Part shown: positions 14,001-25,000 of the stretch, one piece after another
How positions within the stretch are numbered: position 1 is the first letter of the stretch
Layout of the letters: every line of letters starts with the position of its first letter
Source of the DNA: Macrostomum hystrix
Taxonomy: Eukaryota > Platyhelminthes > Macrostomidae
Length of the DNA stretch: 64,000 nucleotides
Direction: 5' to 3'
NCBI GenBank assembly: GCA_950097015.1
Contig: CATNEN010000038.1
Span: forward strand, 28,612,501 to 28,676,500
Made by a program: the position numbers and the translations under genes
Notes under the pieces: generated by a model
What the model was told of the DNA's origin: nothing
Databases searched by the model: none
The model's input: only the letters and a program-made list of their open reading frames with translations

Positions 14001-14909
14001 CGCACTCAAAACTAGGCTACAGAGAAACAGCCGCACTAACCCGACGACAGCCGAACGCCAGCAAGTCGCTATCCTCGCTGATGACAGCGTCAACCAGCCC
14101 GGCGTTGCACAGATGAGTCAACTGGGCGTCCGCTTCGTACGGGGCGACGATGGTGTCGGCGCCTTCGCGCCTGGCGGCCCGCATCAGGGCCAGGGCCATG
14201 CCGGGCGTTACGTCGATGCAGCGTTCGAAGGCTTCGCGCGCCTCGGCCGAACGACCTTCGGCCAGTAGTTGAAGAGCTTTGCGCTTGTATGCCGCCCGAC
14301 TCCTGACGGTGTCAAGCGAGGAAGTGTGAGCGTGCTGGCTGGCAGGGGGTCGGTGGCAGAGCGGTCTATGAGCTCGATTCCGCGGCGAGGCCACATTCAT
14401 TTGGGGGCCTGGGGGCTTGTCGTTCAACTCCAAGGCACAGTGAGAGTGTACACTCCCTGACAATGAGAAAGTCAGGGCAGATGTACACACCTGTGTGAGT
14501 GTGCGCTCAGGAGTCAGCGGATCTTTGGGTCTAGTGTCACTAAATGATGCGCTATAGCCCTCAGCCCTTCTGCTCAAAAAGCAATTATTATCATATATAC
14601 TTATCCTAAAAGAACATTCTTCACTCACTCTCGCCTCTTCCTTTCAACGTCCGCTTTGGCAGGCAAATTTCTTCCATCAAAGACTAGTACAACGCGCAAA
14701 CGGTTAGACAGTAGCAGGCGCAGATACCGCATGCAGTACTGCACATACTGGTCAGTGTCCTGACCCACTCCGAGCTTCTCGGCGCAGGCGAACGCGCCTT
14801 TGTGCAGCCAGCAGTAGGTGTCAACAGCCACCGTTTGGCCAGAAAACTCGCGAACTGTTATTGAGCGGCTAGACGGTTTTAAATAGGGCAACAAGCCTGT
14901 TATGCCCAT
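11044..14909 (-). CDS. EXO1: Exonuclease 1 (complete, six exons, 669 aa)
   Basis: A 5'-3' exonuclease and flap nuclease of the FEN1/XPG family, acting in mismatch repair, end resection and meiosis. Minus-strand exons: 14909-14629, 14302-14041, 13512-13171, 12729-12344, 12248-12019, 11552-11044; all junction phases agree (2,0,0,2,1). The start MGITGLLPYLK is the classic N-terminus whose Gly2 enters the active site. Catalytic acids are visible: D30 (VDTYCW), D78 (VFDG), the two acids of APYEAD, both Asp of SEDSDLLAFGC, and the Asp of SGCDY. The helix-two-turn-helix segment GVPGVGLATA follows. The nuclease domain covers about residues 1-310. The tail is Ser/Gln-rich, as in other EXO1 proteins, and carries QSVLSQYF, a good PCNA-binding (PIP) box. 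At 669 aa it is shorter than human EXO1 (846). Introns hold SINEs (1 and 2) and minisatellites (3 and 5). Introns 2-5 fall where family alignment predicts no insertion, so the model is firm. Confidence 0.95.
11575..11990. repeat. Minisatellite, 21-bp unit, about 20 copies, Exo1 intron 5
   Basis: The unit core is GGTGGATGCCAAGTGGAGTG, with GATGCTAAG and GATTCTAAG alternates. It fills most of the intron between the exon ending at 12019 and the exon starting at 11552, about 30 bp from each splice site. Confidence 0.93.
12785..13135. repeat. Minisatellite, about 36-bp unit, Exo1 intron 3
   Basis: About ten units with the core GGCCCTGAAGAATCGGAGGA followed by GGGGCGGAAGACAGC. The plus strand is strongly purine-rich. 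It fills the intron between the exon ending at 13171 and the one starting at 12729. Pro/Ser-rich frames on the minus strand are artefacts. Confidence 0.92.
13617..13895 (+). mobile_element. tRNA-derived SINE, family B, left half of an inverted pair
   Basis: Head GGTTGTAGCCTATAGTGGTT and B-box GGGTTCGATTCC, then CCGACTCCACTGGAAC; the tail has CAGTCCATGGACTGCACAGC and the pyrimidine-poor end ACTGGGCTGTCGGCTGCACA. It lies in Exo1 intron 2. The head folds like a tRNA D-arm/T-arm, but there is no full acceptor stem, so it is not a tRNA gene. Confidence 0.82.
13896..14022 (-). mobile_element. tRNA-derived SINE, family B, 5' part, reverse orientation
   Basis: In reverse orientation it reads TAGCCTAG, GAGTGCGTCAGACTCACAGC, TTGAAGGTCGGAGG, TTGATTCC and CCCACCCTCAATCACC reversed. 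It faces the copy at 13617-13895, so the intron 2 transcript could form a long stem. It ends 18 nt from the splice donor of Exo1 exon 2 (14041/14040). Confidence 0.75.
14347..14600 (+). mobile_element. tRNA-derived SINE, family A, internally deleted
   Basis: Head GGGGTCGGTGGCAGAGCGGT followed by GAGCTCGATTCCGCGGCGAG, CCTGACAATGAGAAAGTCAG, ACACACCTGTGTGAGTGTGC, CTCAGGAGTCAGCG and GTCTAGTGTCACTAAATGAT, with a short ATTATTATC tail. The GCCGCGGAGAGAAGG box is lost. It lies in Exo1 intron 1. Confidence 0.8.
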
Positions 14910-14959
14910 GCCTTAGCTGCTGCTGCTGCTGCGGATGCTGAAGGTAATCAAAACTGGAA

Positions 14960-17330
14960 GGGTGTAAGCAAGTAAGGATCTGGTAGGTAAACCTCAGAAT
15001 CTGGTCGTGTGATCATGAGGATTTGGTAGGTTGTTCCTGAGGATCTGGTAGGCTGATACTGAGGATCTGGTAGGATGATACTGAGGATCTGGTAGGTAAA
15101 CCTCAGAATCTGGTCGTGTGATCATGAGGATTTGGTAGGTTGTTCCTGAGGATCTGTTAGGATGATACTGAGGATCTGTTAGGATGATACTGAGGATCTG
15201 GTAGGATGATACTGAGGATCTGGTAGGATGATACTGAGGATCTGGTAGGATGATACTGAGGATCTGGTAGGATGATACTGAGGATCTGGTAGGATGATAC
15301 TGAGGATCTGGTAGGATGATACTGAGGATCTGGTAGGATGATACTGAGGATCTGGTAGGGTGATGCTGAGGATCTGTTAGGATGATACTGAGGATCTGGT
15401 AGGTAAACCTCAGAATCTGGTCGTGTGATCATGAGGATTTGGTAGGTTGTTCCTGAGGATCTGTTAGGATGATACTGAGGATCTGTTAGGATGATACTGA
15501 GGATCTGGTAGGATGATACTGAGGATCTGGTAGGATGATACTGAGGATCTGGTAGGATGATACTGAGGATCTGGTAGGATGATACTGAGGATCTGGTAGG
15601 ATGATACTGAGGATCTGGTAGGATGATACTGAGGATCTGGTAGGGTGATGCTGAGGATCTGTTAGGATGATACTGAGGATCTGGTAGGATGATACTGAGG
15701 ATCTGGTAGGATGATACTGAGGATCTGGTAGGATGATACTGAGGATCTGTTAGGCTGATACTGAGGATCTGGTAGGATGATACTGAGGATCTGGTAGGAT
15801 GATACTGAGGATCTGTTAGGCTGATACTGAGGATCTGGTAGGATGATACTGAGGATCTGGTAGGATGATACTGAGGATCTGGTAGGATGATACTGAGGAT
15901 CTGTTAGGATGATACTGAGGATCTGTTAGGCTGATACTGAGGATCTGGTAGGATGATACTGAGGATCTGGTAGGATGATACTGAGGATCTGGTAGGATGA
16001 TACTGAGGATCTGTTAGGATGATACTGAGGATCTGGTAGTGTGATCCTGGGGATCTAGTAGGTTGATCCTAAGGATCTGGTAGGTTGGTCCTGAGGATCT
16101 GGTAGGTTGATCCTGAGGATCTGGTAGGTTGATCCTGAAGATCAGCTAGGTTGATCCTAAGGATCTGGTAGGGTGATGCTGGGGATCTAGTAGGTAGATC
16201 CTGAGGATCTGGTAGGGTGATGCTGGGGATCTAGTAGGTTGATCCTGAAGATCAGCTAGGTTGATACTAAGGATCTGGTAGGGTGATGCTGGGGATCTAG
16301 TAGGTAGATCCTGAGGATTTAGTAGGTTGATACTAAGGATCTGGTAGGGTGATGCTGGGGATCTAGTAGGTTGATCCTGAAGATCAGCTAGGTTGATACT
16401 AAGGATCTGGTAGGGTGATGTTGGGGATCTAGTAGGTAGATCCTGAGGATTTAGTAGGTTGATACTAAGGATCTGGTAGGGTGATGTTGGGGATCTAGTA
16501 GGTAGATCCTGAGGATTTAGTAGGTTGATACTAAGGATCTGGTAGGGTGATGCTGGGGATCTAGTAGGTAGATCCTGAGGATTTAGTAGGTTGTACCTGA
16601 GGATCTGGTAGGGTGATGCTGGGGATCTAGTAGGTAGATCCTGAGGATTTAGTAGGTTGTACCTGAGGATCTGGTAGGGTGATGCTGGGGATCTAGTAGG
16701 TAGATCCTGAGGATTTAGTAGGTTGATACTAAGGATCTGGTAGGGTGATGCTGGGGATCTAGTAGGTAGATCCTGAGGATTTAGTAGGTTGTACCTGAGG
16801 ATCTGGTAGGGTGATGCTGGGGATCTAGTAGGTAGATCCTGAGGATTTAGTAGGTTGATACTAATGATCTGGTAGGGTGATGCTGGGGATCTAGTAGGTA
16901 GATCCTGAGGATTTAGTAGGTTGATACTAAGGATCTGGTAGGGTGATGCTGGGGATCTAGTAGGTAGATCCTGAGGATTTAGTAGGTTGATACTAAGGAT
17001 CTGGTAGGGTGATGTTGGGGATCTAGTAGGTAGATCCTGAGGATTTAGTAGGTTGATACTAAGGATCTGGTAGGGTGATGTTGGGGATCTAGTAGGTAGA
17101 TCCTGAGGATTTAGTAGGTTGATACTAATGATCTGGTAGGGTGATGTTGGGGATCTAGTAGGTAGATCCTGAGGATTTAGTAGGTTGATACTAAGGATCT
17201 GGTAGGGTGATGTTGGGGATCTAGTAGGTAGATCCTGAGGATTTAGTAGGTTGATACAAAGGATCTGGTAGGGTGATGCTGGGGATCTAGTAGGTAGATC
17301 CTGAGGATTTAGTAGGTTGTACCTGAGGAT
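14960..17330. repeat. Minisatellite, 22-bp unit (GAGGATCTGGTAGGATGATA core) evolving into a 66-bp higher-order repeat
   Basis: From 14960 to about 16040 the array is mostly simple 22-bp units, with blocks of units copied together (the AAACCTCAGAATCTGGTCGT variant recurs near 14990, 15100 and 15410). From about 16180 to 17290 it becomes a 66-bp higher-order repeat of three diverged 22-mers (GATGCTGGGGATCTAGTAGG, then TAGATCCTGAGGATTTAGTA, then GGTTGATACTAAGGATCTGG). It begins about 50 bp upstream of the Exo1 start codon. Confidence 0.94.
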
Positions 17331-17706
17331 CTGGTAGGGTGATCAAGTAGTGTGGCTCGTGGTTCTGAGGATCTGGTAGGGTGATCAAGTAGTGTGGCTC
17401 GTGGTTCTGAGGATCTGGTAGGGTGATCAAGTAGTGTGGCTCGTGGTTCTGAGGATCTGGTAGGGTGATCAAGTAGTGTGGCTCGTGGTTCTGAGGATCT
17501 GGTAGGGTGATCAAGTAGTGTGGCTCGTGGTTCTGAGGATCTGGTAGGGTGATCAAGTAGTGTGGCTCGTGGTTCTGAGGATCTGGTAGGGTGATCAAGT
17601 AGTGTGGCTCGTGGTTCTGAGGATCTGGTAGGGTGATCAAGTAGTGTGGCTCGTGGTTCTGAGGATCTGGTAGGGTGATCAAGTAGTGTGGCTCGTGGTT
17701 CTGAGG
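17331..17706. repeat. Minisatellite, 42-bp unit, nine near-perfect copies
   Basis: Continues directly from the 22-bp array. Each unit contains GAGGATCTGGTAGGGTGATC plus a new segment AAGTAGTGTGGCTCGTGGTT. Copies look identical, so this is the youngest part of the array. On the minus strand it reads as a 14-residue repeat (DPQNHEPHYLITLP), which I regard as incidental. Confidence 0.94.
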
Positions 17707-18290
17707 ATGAGGTCCAACAGTAAACAAATGAAATAGCTTTGTAAAATAATTATTCTCAAACAAGGGGACACATTTTTACCAGCGGTGGGCTTTTAAAAAC
17801 TTTATTTACTGTCGAACTCTCGACTGATTTATCGTTATAACGTAGCAAAAATCAAAAAGAAATCAGCAAAAATGACCTCGCGAGTCACAAAGTTTAAGCG
17901 AGCACAAAATCACCAAAAAAACGATAATATGCAACATAGGCAACAAAAACCCAGTATTTTAATAAAAAACTTTATTATGATAGGTTAAATAGCTTTGCTA
18001 TCACAGTACAATGTAAGGGAATTCAATACAGGAATGGAAAACTAAATCGACAGAAAGAGAAAGATAATAATGAATTGAAGCTTTTATAATTTACAGGTGC
18101 GGTGAGCCACTGCCTGGGGGCCGTTCTTGTGTGTGCCTGTCTGACGTGTTTCTTCTCACGTGACTGGCCTCTTTCTTTGTCTTTTAAAAGTGCAATAAAC
18201 ATGTTTACTGCACTTGGTGCTTCGATTATGAGTCAGGGCCTACGTAGGAGTGACGTTTTTCGCGTCACTGACGTCAGTTGCTATTTTTAG
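17707..18290. other. Intergenic, no gene recognised
   Basis: AT-rich sequence, with a GC-richer segment at 18090-18290 containing several CACGTG/TGACGT-type boxes (TCTCACGTGACTGG, GTGACGTTTTTCGCGTCACTGACGTCAG) that could be CRE- and E-box-like regulatory sites. No tandem repeat is present. Confidence 0.35.
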
Positions 18291-18526
18291 AAGCCACGTG
18301 ATGGCCATCAAATTCCCGGAACTAACTTGGCCTTCAATTCCCCACCCGAGCTACTCAGCCTCGAACTGCGCCTGGAAATCGGCACGGCGTGCGACTCTCG
18401 AGACTTTGTGGCTTCATCCTTTTCGGGCCAATGGACCTTCACCTCACTGAAGGCAGAAAACCTGACGCCCCGGTGGCAGCACTACCGCACTACGCTACGT
18501 TTGAATTCGAAGACTTCACAATAGAG
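18291..18526 (+). CDS. Possible orphan exon, unidentified
   Basis: After an acceptor-like TATTTTTAG at 18290, one frame runs open for about 77 codons to TAG at 18524-18526, with balanced, GC-rich codon use unlike the AT-rich flanks (for example LEIGTACDSRDFVASSF). I do not recognise the protein and see no upstream exon. Other frames of the same stretch are also partly open. It may be a decayed exon or chance. Confidence 0.22.
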
Positions 18527-18828
18527 TCTACCGGATCCCGCAGCGTTCAGCAGGACAACACAGGCAAAAGATTTTATTAAGAAGTTGCGTGTAGCACAAT
18601 TGAAAAAGCATCAATGGTTACCAATAAATAACTAAATGTATTTTTCACGTTTACTGTTTGGACTAGAAACTGATAGCAAGAAAAACGTTTTCAAAAAGGA
18701 GTTTTGAACGCGTTCTGCTTTAAACAGAATTTATCGACATTTTATTTCATTTTTGGGATATTTAGGTATTTTTTTCACCTGTTTTAAATATAACCGACTG
18801 ATTAAAATCACAAATCCTTTAGATCCCA

Positions 18829-18834
18829 TTTATT
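18829..18834 (-). terminator. Polyadenylation signal AATAAA, probable end of the chondroitin-synthase-like gene
   Basis: TTTATT on the plus strand, hence AATAAA on the minus strand, about 190 nt after the TGA stop at 19025. This is a suitable distance for a short 3' UTR. Confidence 0.5.
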
Positions 18835-19024
18835 GAATAGAGTTTTAAATCTTTCACATATTCGAATCAATCAAACTCACAGACACTAAAGTGAAGAAAA
18901 TGGCAAATTCGCTGCAGTAAACCCATGCAAATAAAATGGCAAAGAATAAACTGTCAAACAACCGTTTTAATAAAAAACATATAATATAACACATTTAAAT
19001 TCGCGCGCAAAAAAGACGTTAAAA

Positions 19025-22000
19025 TCAACCGGCAGGCTTAGGCAAACTGGCCAACAATCGTTCCGCCAAAGCAACCCTGGAAGCTAGACTTCGATCCAAT
19101 CTAGCTAAGCACTCATTCTCAGTCATGTAGAAATATTTCGCATAGGTCGCACAGCCGTCGCCAAACAGGTGATGATTCAGAAACACCCCCGGGTCAGCCG
19201 AGCGAATCAACTCCACCGTAACTGAACTTCGACGAGCGATATTTGCGAATAACTGACGATTAGCCTGGCCTGATGTGACCTGGCCCGCTTGACTGTCCGC
19301 GGACAGTTTACTATTAGTCGCTTTAAAGCCGTCAACCTTTTCAAAAGTCTGCTTACGCAAGCAATAAACATCCTTCGAGTCGTGATCCCAGTAGCCGGTT
19401 GATTGGCTAATACTGATTGGGATTTGCAGCGGTTGCTGGGTGCCAGTCACGGCGGAAGACGCGTACGATGGATGATACAAAGAGAATGGGACAACGCTGA
19501 GTATAGTATCGGTGGGCCCGCTAGGGGCTTCGTCGGGTTCCTGCTGTTGCTGCTGCTGCTGCTGCAAAGCTGATCGGCAGCGATCGAAAAAGTCAGGCGT
19601 AAATCTATAGTACAAATCTGCGAATACAATTTGAGCCTCCGGTGGCAAGTGTTTAATAGCTAAGAGTTTGCCGAATGCAGACGAGAATGCTCGATGAGTG
19701 AGGATCAGGTTCTGAGTCAGGTGCATGCCAGGGTGCGCTCGGTCAAGCTTGGCTAAGCCATCGTGCAACGGTTTCACTTGCTCTGGAGCATTGTTGCCAG
19801 GGTTGAATACGACTAGAGATACCTGGGCGGTTTGGTTAGGATTGAAAAATGCAACTTTTTTTAGAATACTATTAATTAAATGACGAATATAGTCCTAGTT
19901 TTCGAATTAGATATAATCCAAGTTTTGGAATTTGGTATAATCCTAGCTTTGGAATTTGGTATAATCCTAGCTTTGGAATTTGGTATAATCCTAGCTTTGG
20001 AATTTGGGATAATCCTAGTTTTGGAATTTGGTATAATCCTAGCTTTGGAATTTGGGATAATCCTAGACTTGGAATTTGGGATAATCCTAGCTTTGGAATT
20101 TGGTATAATCCTAGCTTTGGAATTTGGTATAATCCTAGCTTTGGAATTTGGGATAATCCTAGCTTTGGAATTTGGGATAATCCTAGTTTTGGAATTTGGG
20201 ATAATCCTAGTTTTGGAATTTGGGATAATCCTAGCTTTGGAATTTGGGATAATCCTAGTTTTGGAATTTGGGATAATCCTAGTTCTGGAATTTGGGATAA
20301 TCCTAGTTTTGGAATTTGGGATAATCCTAGCTTTGGAATTTGGGATAATCCTAGTTTTGGAATTTGGGATAATCCTAGTTTTGGAATTTGGGATAATCCT
20401 AGTTTTGGAATTTGGGATAATCCTAGCTTTGGAATTTGGGATAATCCTAGTTTTGGAATTTGGGATAATCCTAGTTTTGGAATTTGGGATAATCCTAGTT
20501 TTGGAATTTGGGATAATCCTAGTTTTGGAATTTGGGATAATCCTAGTTTTGGAATTTGGTATAATCCTAGTTCTGGAATTTGGGATAATCCTAGTTTTGG
20601 AATTTGGGATAATCCTAGCTTTGGAATTTGGGATAATCCTAGTTTTGGAATTTGGGATAATCCTAGTTTTGGAATTTGGGATAATCCTAGTTTTGGAATT
20701 TGGGATAATCCTAGTTTTGGAATTTGGTATAATCCTAGTTCTGGAATTTGGGATAATCCTAGTTCTGGAATTTGGGATAATCCTAGTTCTGGAATTTGGG
20801 ATAATCCTAGTTTTGGAATTAGGAATAATCCTAGTTTTGGAATTTGGGATAATCCTAGTTTTGGAATTTGGGATAATCCTAGTTTTGGAATTTGGGATAA
20901 TCCTAGCTTTGGAATTTGGGATAATCCTAGTTTTGGAATTTGGGATAATCCTAGTTTTGGAATTTGGGATAATCCTAGTTTTGGAATTTGGGATAATCCT
21001 AGTTTTGGAATTTGGGATAATCCTAGTTTTGGAATTTGGGATAATCCTAGTTCTGGAATTTGGGATAATCCTAGTTTTGGAATTTGGGATAATCCTAGTT
21101 TTGGAATTTGGGATAATCCTAGCTTTGGAATTTGGGATAATCCTAGTTTTGGAATTTGGGATAATCCTAGTTTTGGAATTTGGGATAATCCTAGTTTTGG
21201 AATTTGGGATAATCCTAGTTTTGGAATTTGGGATAATCCTAGTTCTGGAATTTGGGATAATCCTAGTTTTGGTATTTGGGATAATCCTAGTTTTGGAATT
21301 TGGGATAATCCTAATTTTGGAATTTGGGATAATCCTAGTTTTGGAATTAGAAATAATCCTAGCTTTGGAATTTGGTATAATCCTAGTTCTGGAATTTGGG
21401 ATAATCCTAGTTTTGGAATTAGAAATAATCCTAGTTTTCGAATTAGAAATAATCCTAGCTTTGGAATTTGGTATAATCCTAGTTCTGGAATTCGGGATAA
21501 TCCTAGATTTGGAATTAGGAATAATCCTAGTTTTGGAATTCGGGATAATCCTAGTTCTGGAATTTGTGATAATCCTAGTTCTGGAATTAGGGATAATCCT
21601 AGACTTGGAATTAGGAATAATCCTAGTTTTGGAATTAGGGATAATCCTAGACTTGGAATTAGGAATAATCCTAGTTTTGAAATTTGGTATAATCCTAGTT
21701 CTGGAATTTGGGATAATCCTAGTTTTGAAATTTGGTATAATCCTAGTTCTGGAATTTGGGATAATCCTAGTTTTGAAATTTGGTATAATCCTAGTTCTGG
21801 AATTAGGAATAATCCTAGTTTTGGAATTCGGGATAATCCTAGTTCTGGAATTTGGGATAATCCTAGTTCTGGAATTAGGGATAATCCTAGACTTGGAATT
21901 AGGAATAATCCTAGTTTTGGAATTCGGGATAATCCTAGTTCTGGAATTTGGGATAATCCTAGTTCTGGAATTTGGGATAATCCTAGATTTGGAATTAGGA

Positions 22001-25000
22001 ATAATCCTAGTTTTGGAATTCGGGATAATCCTAGTTCTGGAATTTGGGATAATCCTAGTTTTGGAATTTGGGATAATCCTAGTTTTGGAATTTGGGATAA
22101 TCCTAGCTTTGGAATTTGGGATAATCCTAGTTCTGGAATTTGGGATAATCCTAGTTTTTTAATTTGGGATAGTGATAGTTTTGGAATTCGGGATAATCCT
22201 AGTTTTAGAATTTGGGATAATCCTAGTTTTTTTAATTTGGGATCATCCCAGTTTTTTAATTTGGGATATTCCTAGCTTTGGAATTTGGTATAATCCTAGC
22301 TTTGGAATTTGGTATAATCCTAGTTCTGGAATTTGGGATAATCCTAGCTTTGGAATTTGGGATAATCCTAGTTCTGGAATTCGGGATAATCCTAGTTCTG
22401 GAATTTGGGATAATCCTAGTTTTTTAATTTGGGATAGTGATAGTTTTGGAATTCGGGATAATCCTAGTTTTAGAATTTGGGATAATCCTAGTTTTTTTAA
22501 TTTGGGATCATCCCAGTTTTTTAATTTGGGATATTCCTAGCTTTGGAATTTGGTATAATCCTAGCTTTGGAATTTGGTATAATCCTAGTTCTGGAATTTG
22601 GGATAATCCTAGCTTTGGAATTTGGGATAATCCTAGCTTTGGAATTTGGTATAATCCTAGTTCTGGAATTTGGGATAATCCTAGCTTTGGAATTTGGTAT
22701 AATCCTAGCTTTGGAAATTGGTATATTCCTAGCTTTGGAATTTGGTATATTCCTAGTTTTGGAATTTGGTATAATCCTAGCTTTGGAATTTGGGATAATC
22801 CTAGCTTTGGAATTTGGTATATTCCTAGCTTTGGAATTTGGTATAATCCTAGCTTTGGAATTAGGGATAATCCTAGCTTTGGAATTTGGGATAATCCTAG
22901 CTTTGGAATTCGGGATAATCCTAGCTTTGGAATTTGGGATAATCCTAGCTTTGGAATTTGGTATATTCCTAGCTTTGGAATTTGGTATAATCCTAGCTTT
23001 GGAATTCGGGATAATCCTAGCTTTGGAATTTGGGATAATCCTAGCTTTGGAATTTGGGATAATCCTAGCTTTGGAATTTGGGATAATCCTAGCTTTGGAA
23101 TTTGGGATAATCCTAGTTTTGGAATTTAGGATAATCCTAGTTCTGGAATTGGGATAATCCTAGCTTTGGAATTTGGGATAATCCTAGTTCTGGAATTTGG
23201 GATAATCCTAGTTCTGGAATTTGGGATAATCCTAGCTTTGGAATTTGGGATAATCCTAGTTTTGGAATTTGGGATAATCCTAGCTTTGGAATTTTGTATA
23301 TTCCTAGCTTTGGAATTTGGTATAATCCTAGCTTTGGAATTTGGGATAATCCTAGTTTTGGAATTTGGGATAATCCCAGCTTTGGAATTTGGTATAATCC
23401 TAGCTTTGGAATTTGGGATAATCCTAGTTCTGGAATTGGGATAATCCTAGCTTTGGAATTTGGGATAATCCTAGTTCTGGAATTTGGGATAATCCTAGTT
23501 CTGGAATTTGGGATAATCCTAGCTTTGGAATTTGGGATAATCCTAGTTTTGGAATTTGGGATAATCCTAGCTTTGGAATTTGGGATAATCCTAGCTTTGG
23601 AATTTGGGATAATCCTAGTTTTGGAATTTGGGATAATCCTAGTTTTGGAATTTGGGATAATCCTAGCTTTGGAATTTGGGATAATCCTAGCTTTGGAATT
23701 TGGTATATTCCTAGCTTTGGAATTTGGTATAATCCTAGCTTTGGAATTTGGGATAATCCTAGTTTTGGAATTTGGGATAATCCTAGCTTTGGAATTTGGT
23801 ATAATCCTAGCTTTGGAATTTGGGATAATCCTAGCTTTGGAATTTGGGATAATCCTAGCTTTGGAATTTGGGATAATCCTAGCTTTGGAATTTGGTATAA
23901 TCCTAGCTTTGGAATTTGGGATAATCCTAGCTTTGGAATTTGGTATAATCCTAGCTTTGGAATTTGGGATAATCCTAGCTTTGGAATTTGGGATAATCCT
24001 AGCTTTGGAATTTGGGATAATCCTAGTTCTGGAATTTGGTATATTCCTAGCTTTGGAATTTGGTATAATCCTAGCTTTGGAATTTGGGATAATCCTAGCT
24101 TTGGAATTTGGGATAATCCTAGCTTTGGAATTTGGGATAATCCTAGTTCTGGAATTTGGTATATTCCTAGCTTTGGAATTTGGGATAATCCTAGCTTTGG
24201 AATTTGGTATATTCCTAGCTTTGGAATTTGGTATAATCCTAGTTTTGGAATTTGGTATATTCCTAGCTTTGGAATTTGGAATAATCCTAGTTTTGGAATT
24301 TGGGATAATCCTAGTTTTGGAATTTGGTATATTCCTAGCTTTGGAATTTGGTATATTCCTAGTTTTGGAATTTGGGATAATCCTAGCTTTGGAATTTGGG
24401 ATAATCCTAGCTTTGGAATTTGGGATAATCCTAGCTTTGGAATTCGGGATAATCCTAGTTCTGGAATTTGGTATAATCCTAGCTTTGGAATTTGGGATAA
24501 TCCTAGTTTTGGAATTTGGGATAATCCTAGCTTTGGAATTTGGGATAATCCTAGCTTTGGAATTAGGGATAATCCTAGTTTTTTAATTTGGGATAATCAT
24601 AGTTCTGGAATTAGGGATAATCCTAGCTTTGGAATTTGGGATAATCCTAGCTTTGGAATTTGGGATAATCCTAGTTTTGGAATTTGGGATAATCCTAGTT
24701 CTGGAATTTGGGATAATCCTAGATTTGGAATTAGGAATAATCCTAGTTTTGGAATTCGGGATAATCCTAGTTCTGGAATTTGGGATAATCCTAGCTTTGG
24801 AATTTGGGATAATCCTAGTTTTGGAATTTGGGATAATCCTAGTTTTGGAATTTAGGATAATCCTAGTTCTGGAATTTGGTATAATCCTAGCTTTGGAATT
24901 TGGGATAATCCTAGCTTTGGAATTTGGGATAATCCTAGTTTTGGAATTTGGTATAATCCTAGCTTTGGAATTCGGGATAATCCTAGCTTTGGAATTTGGG

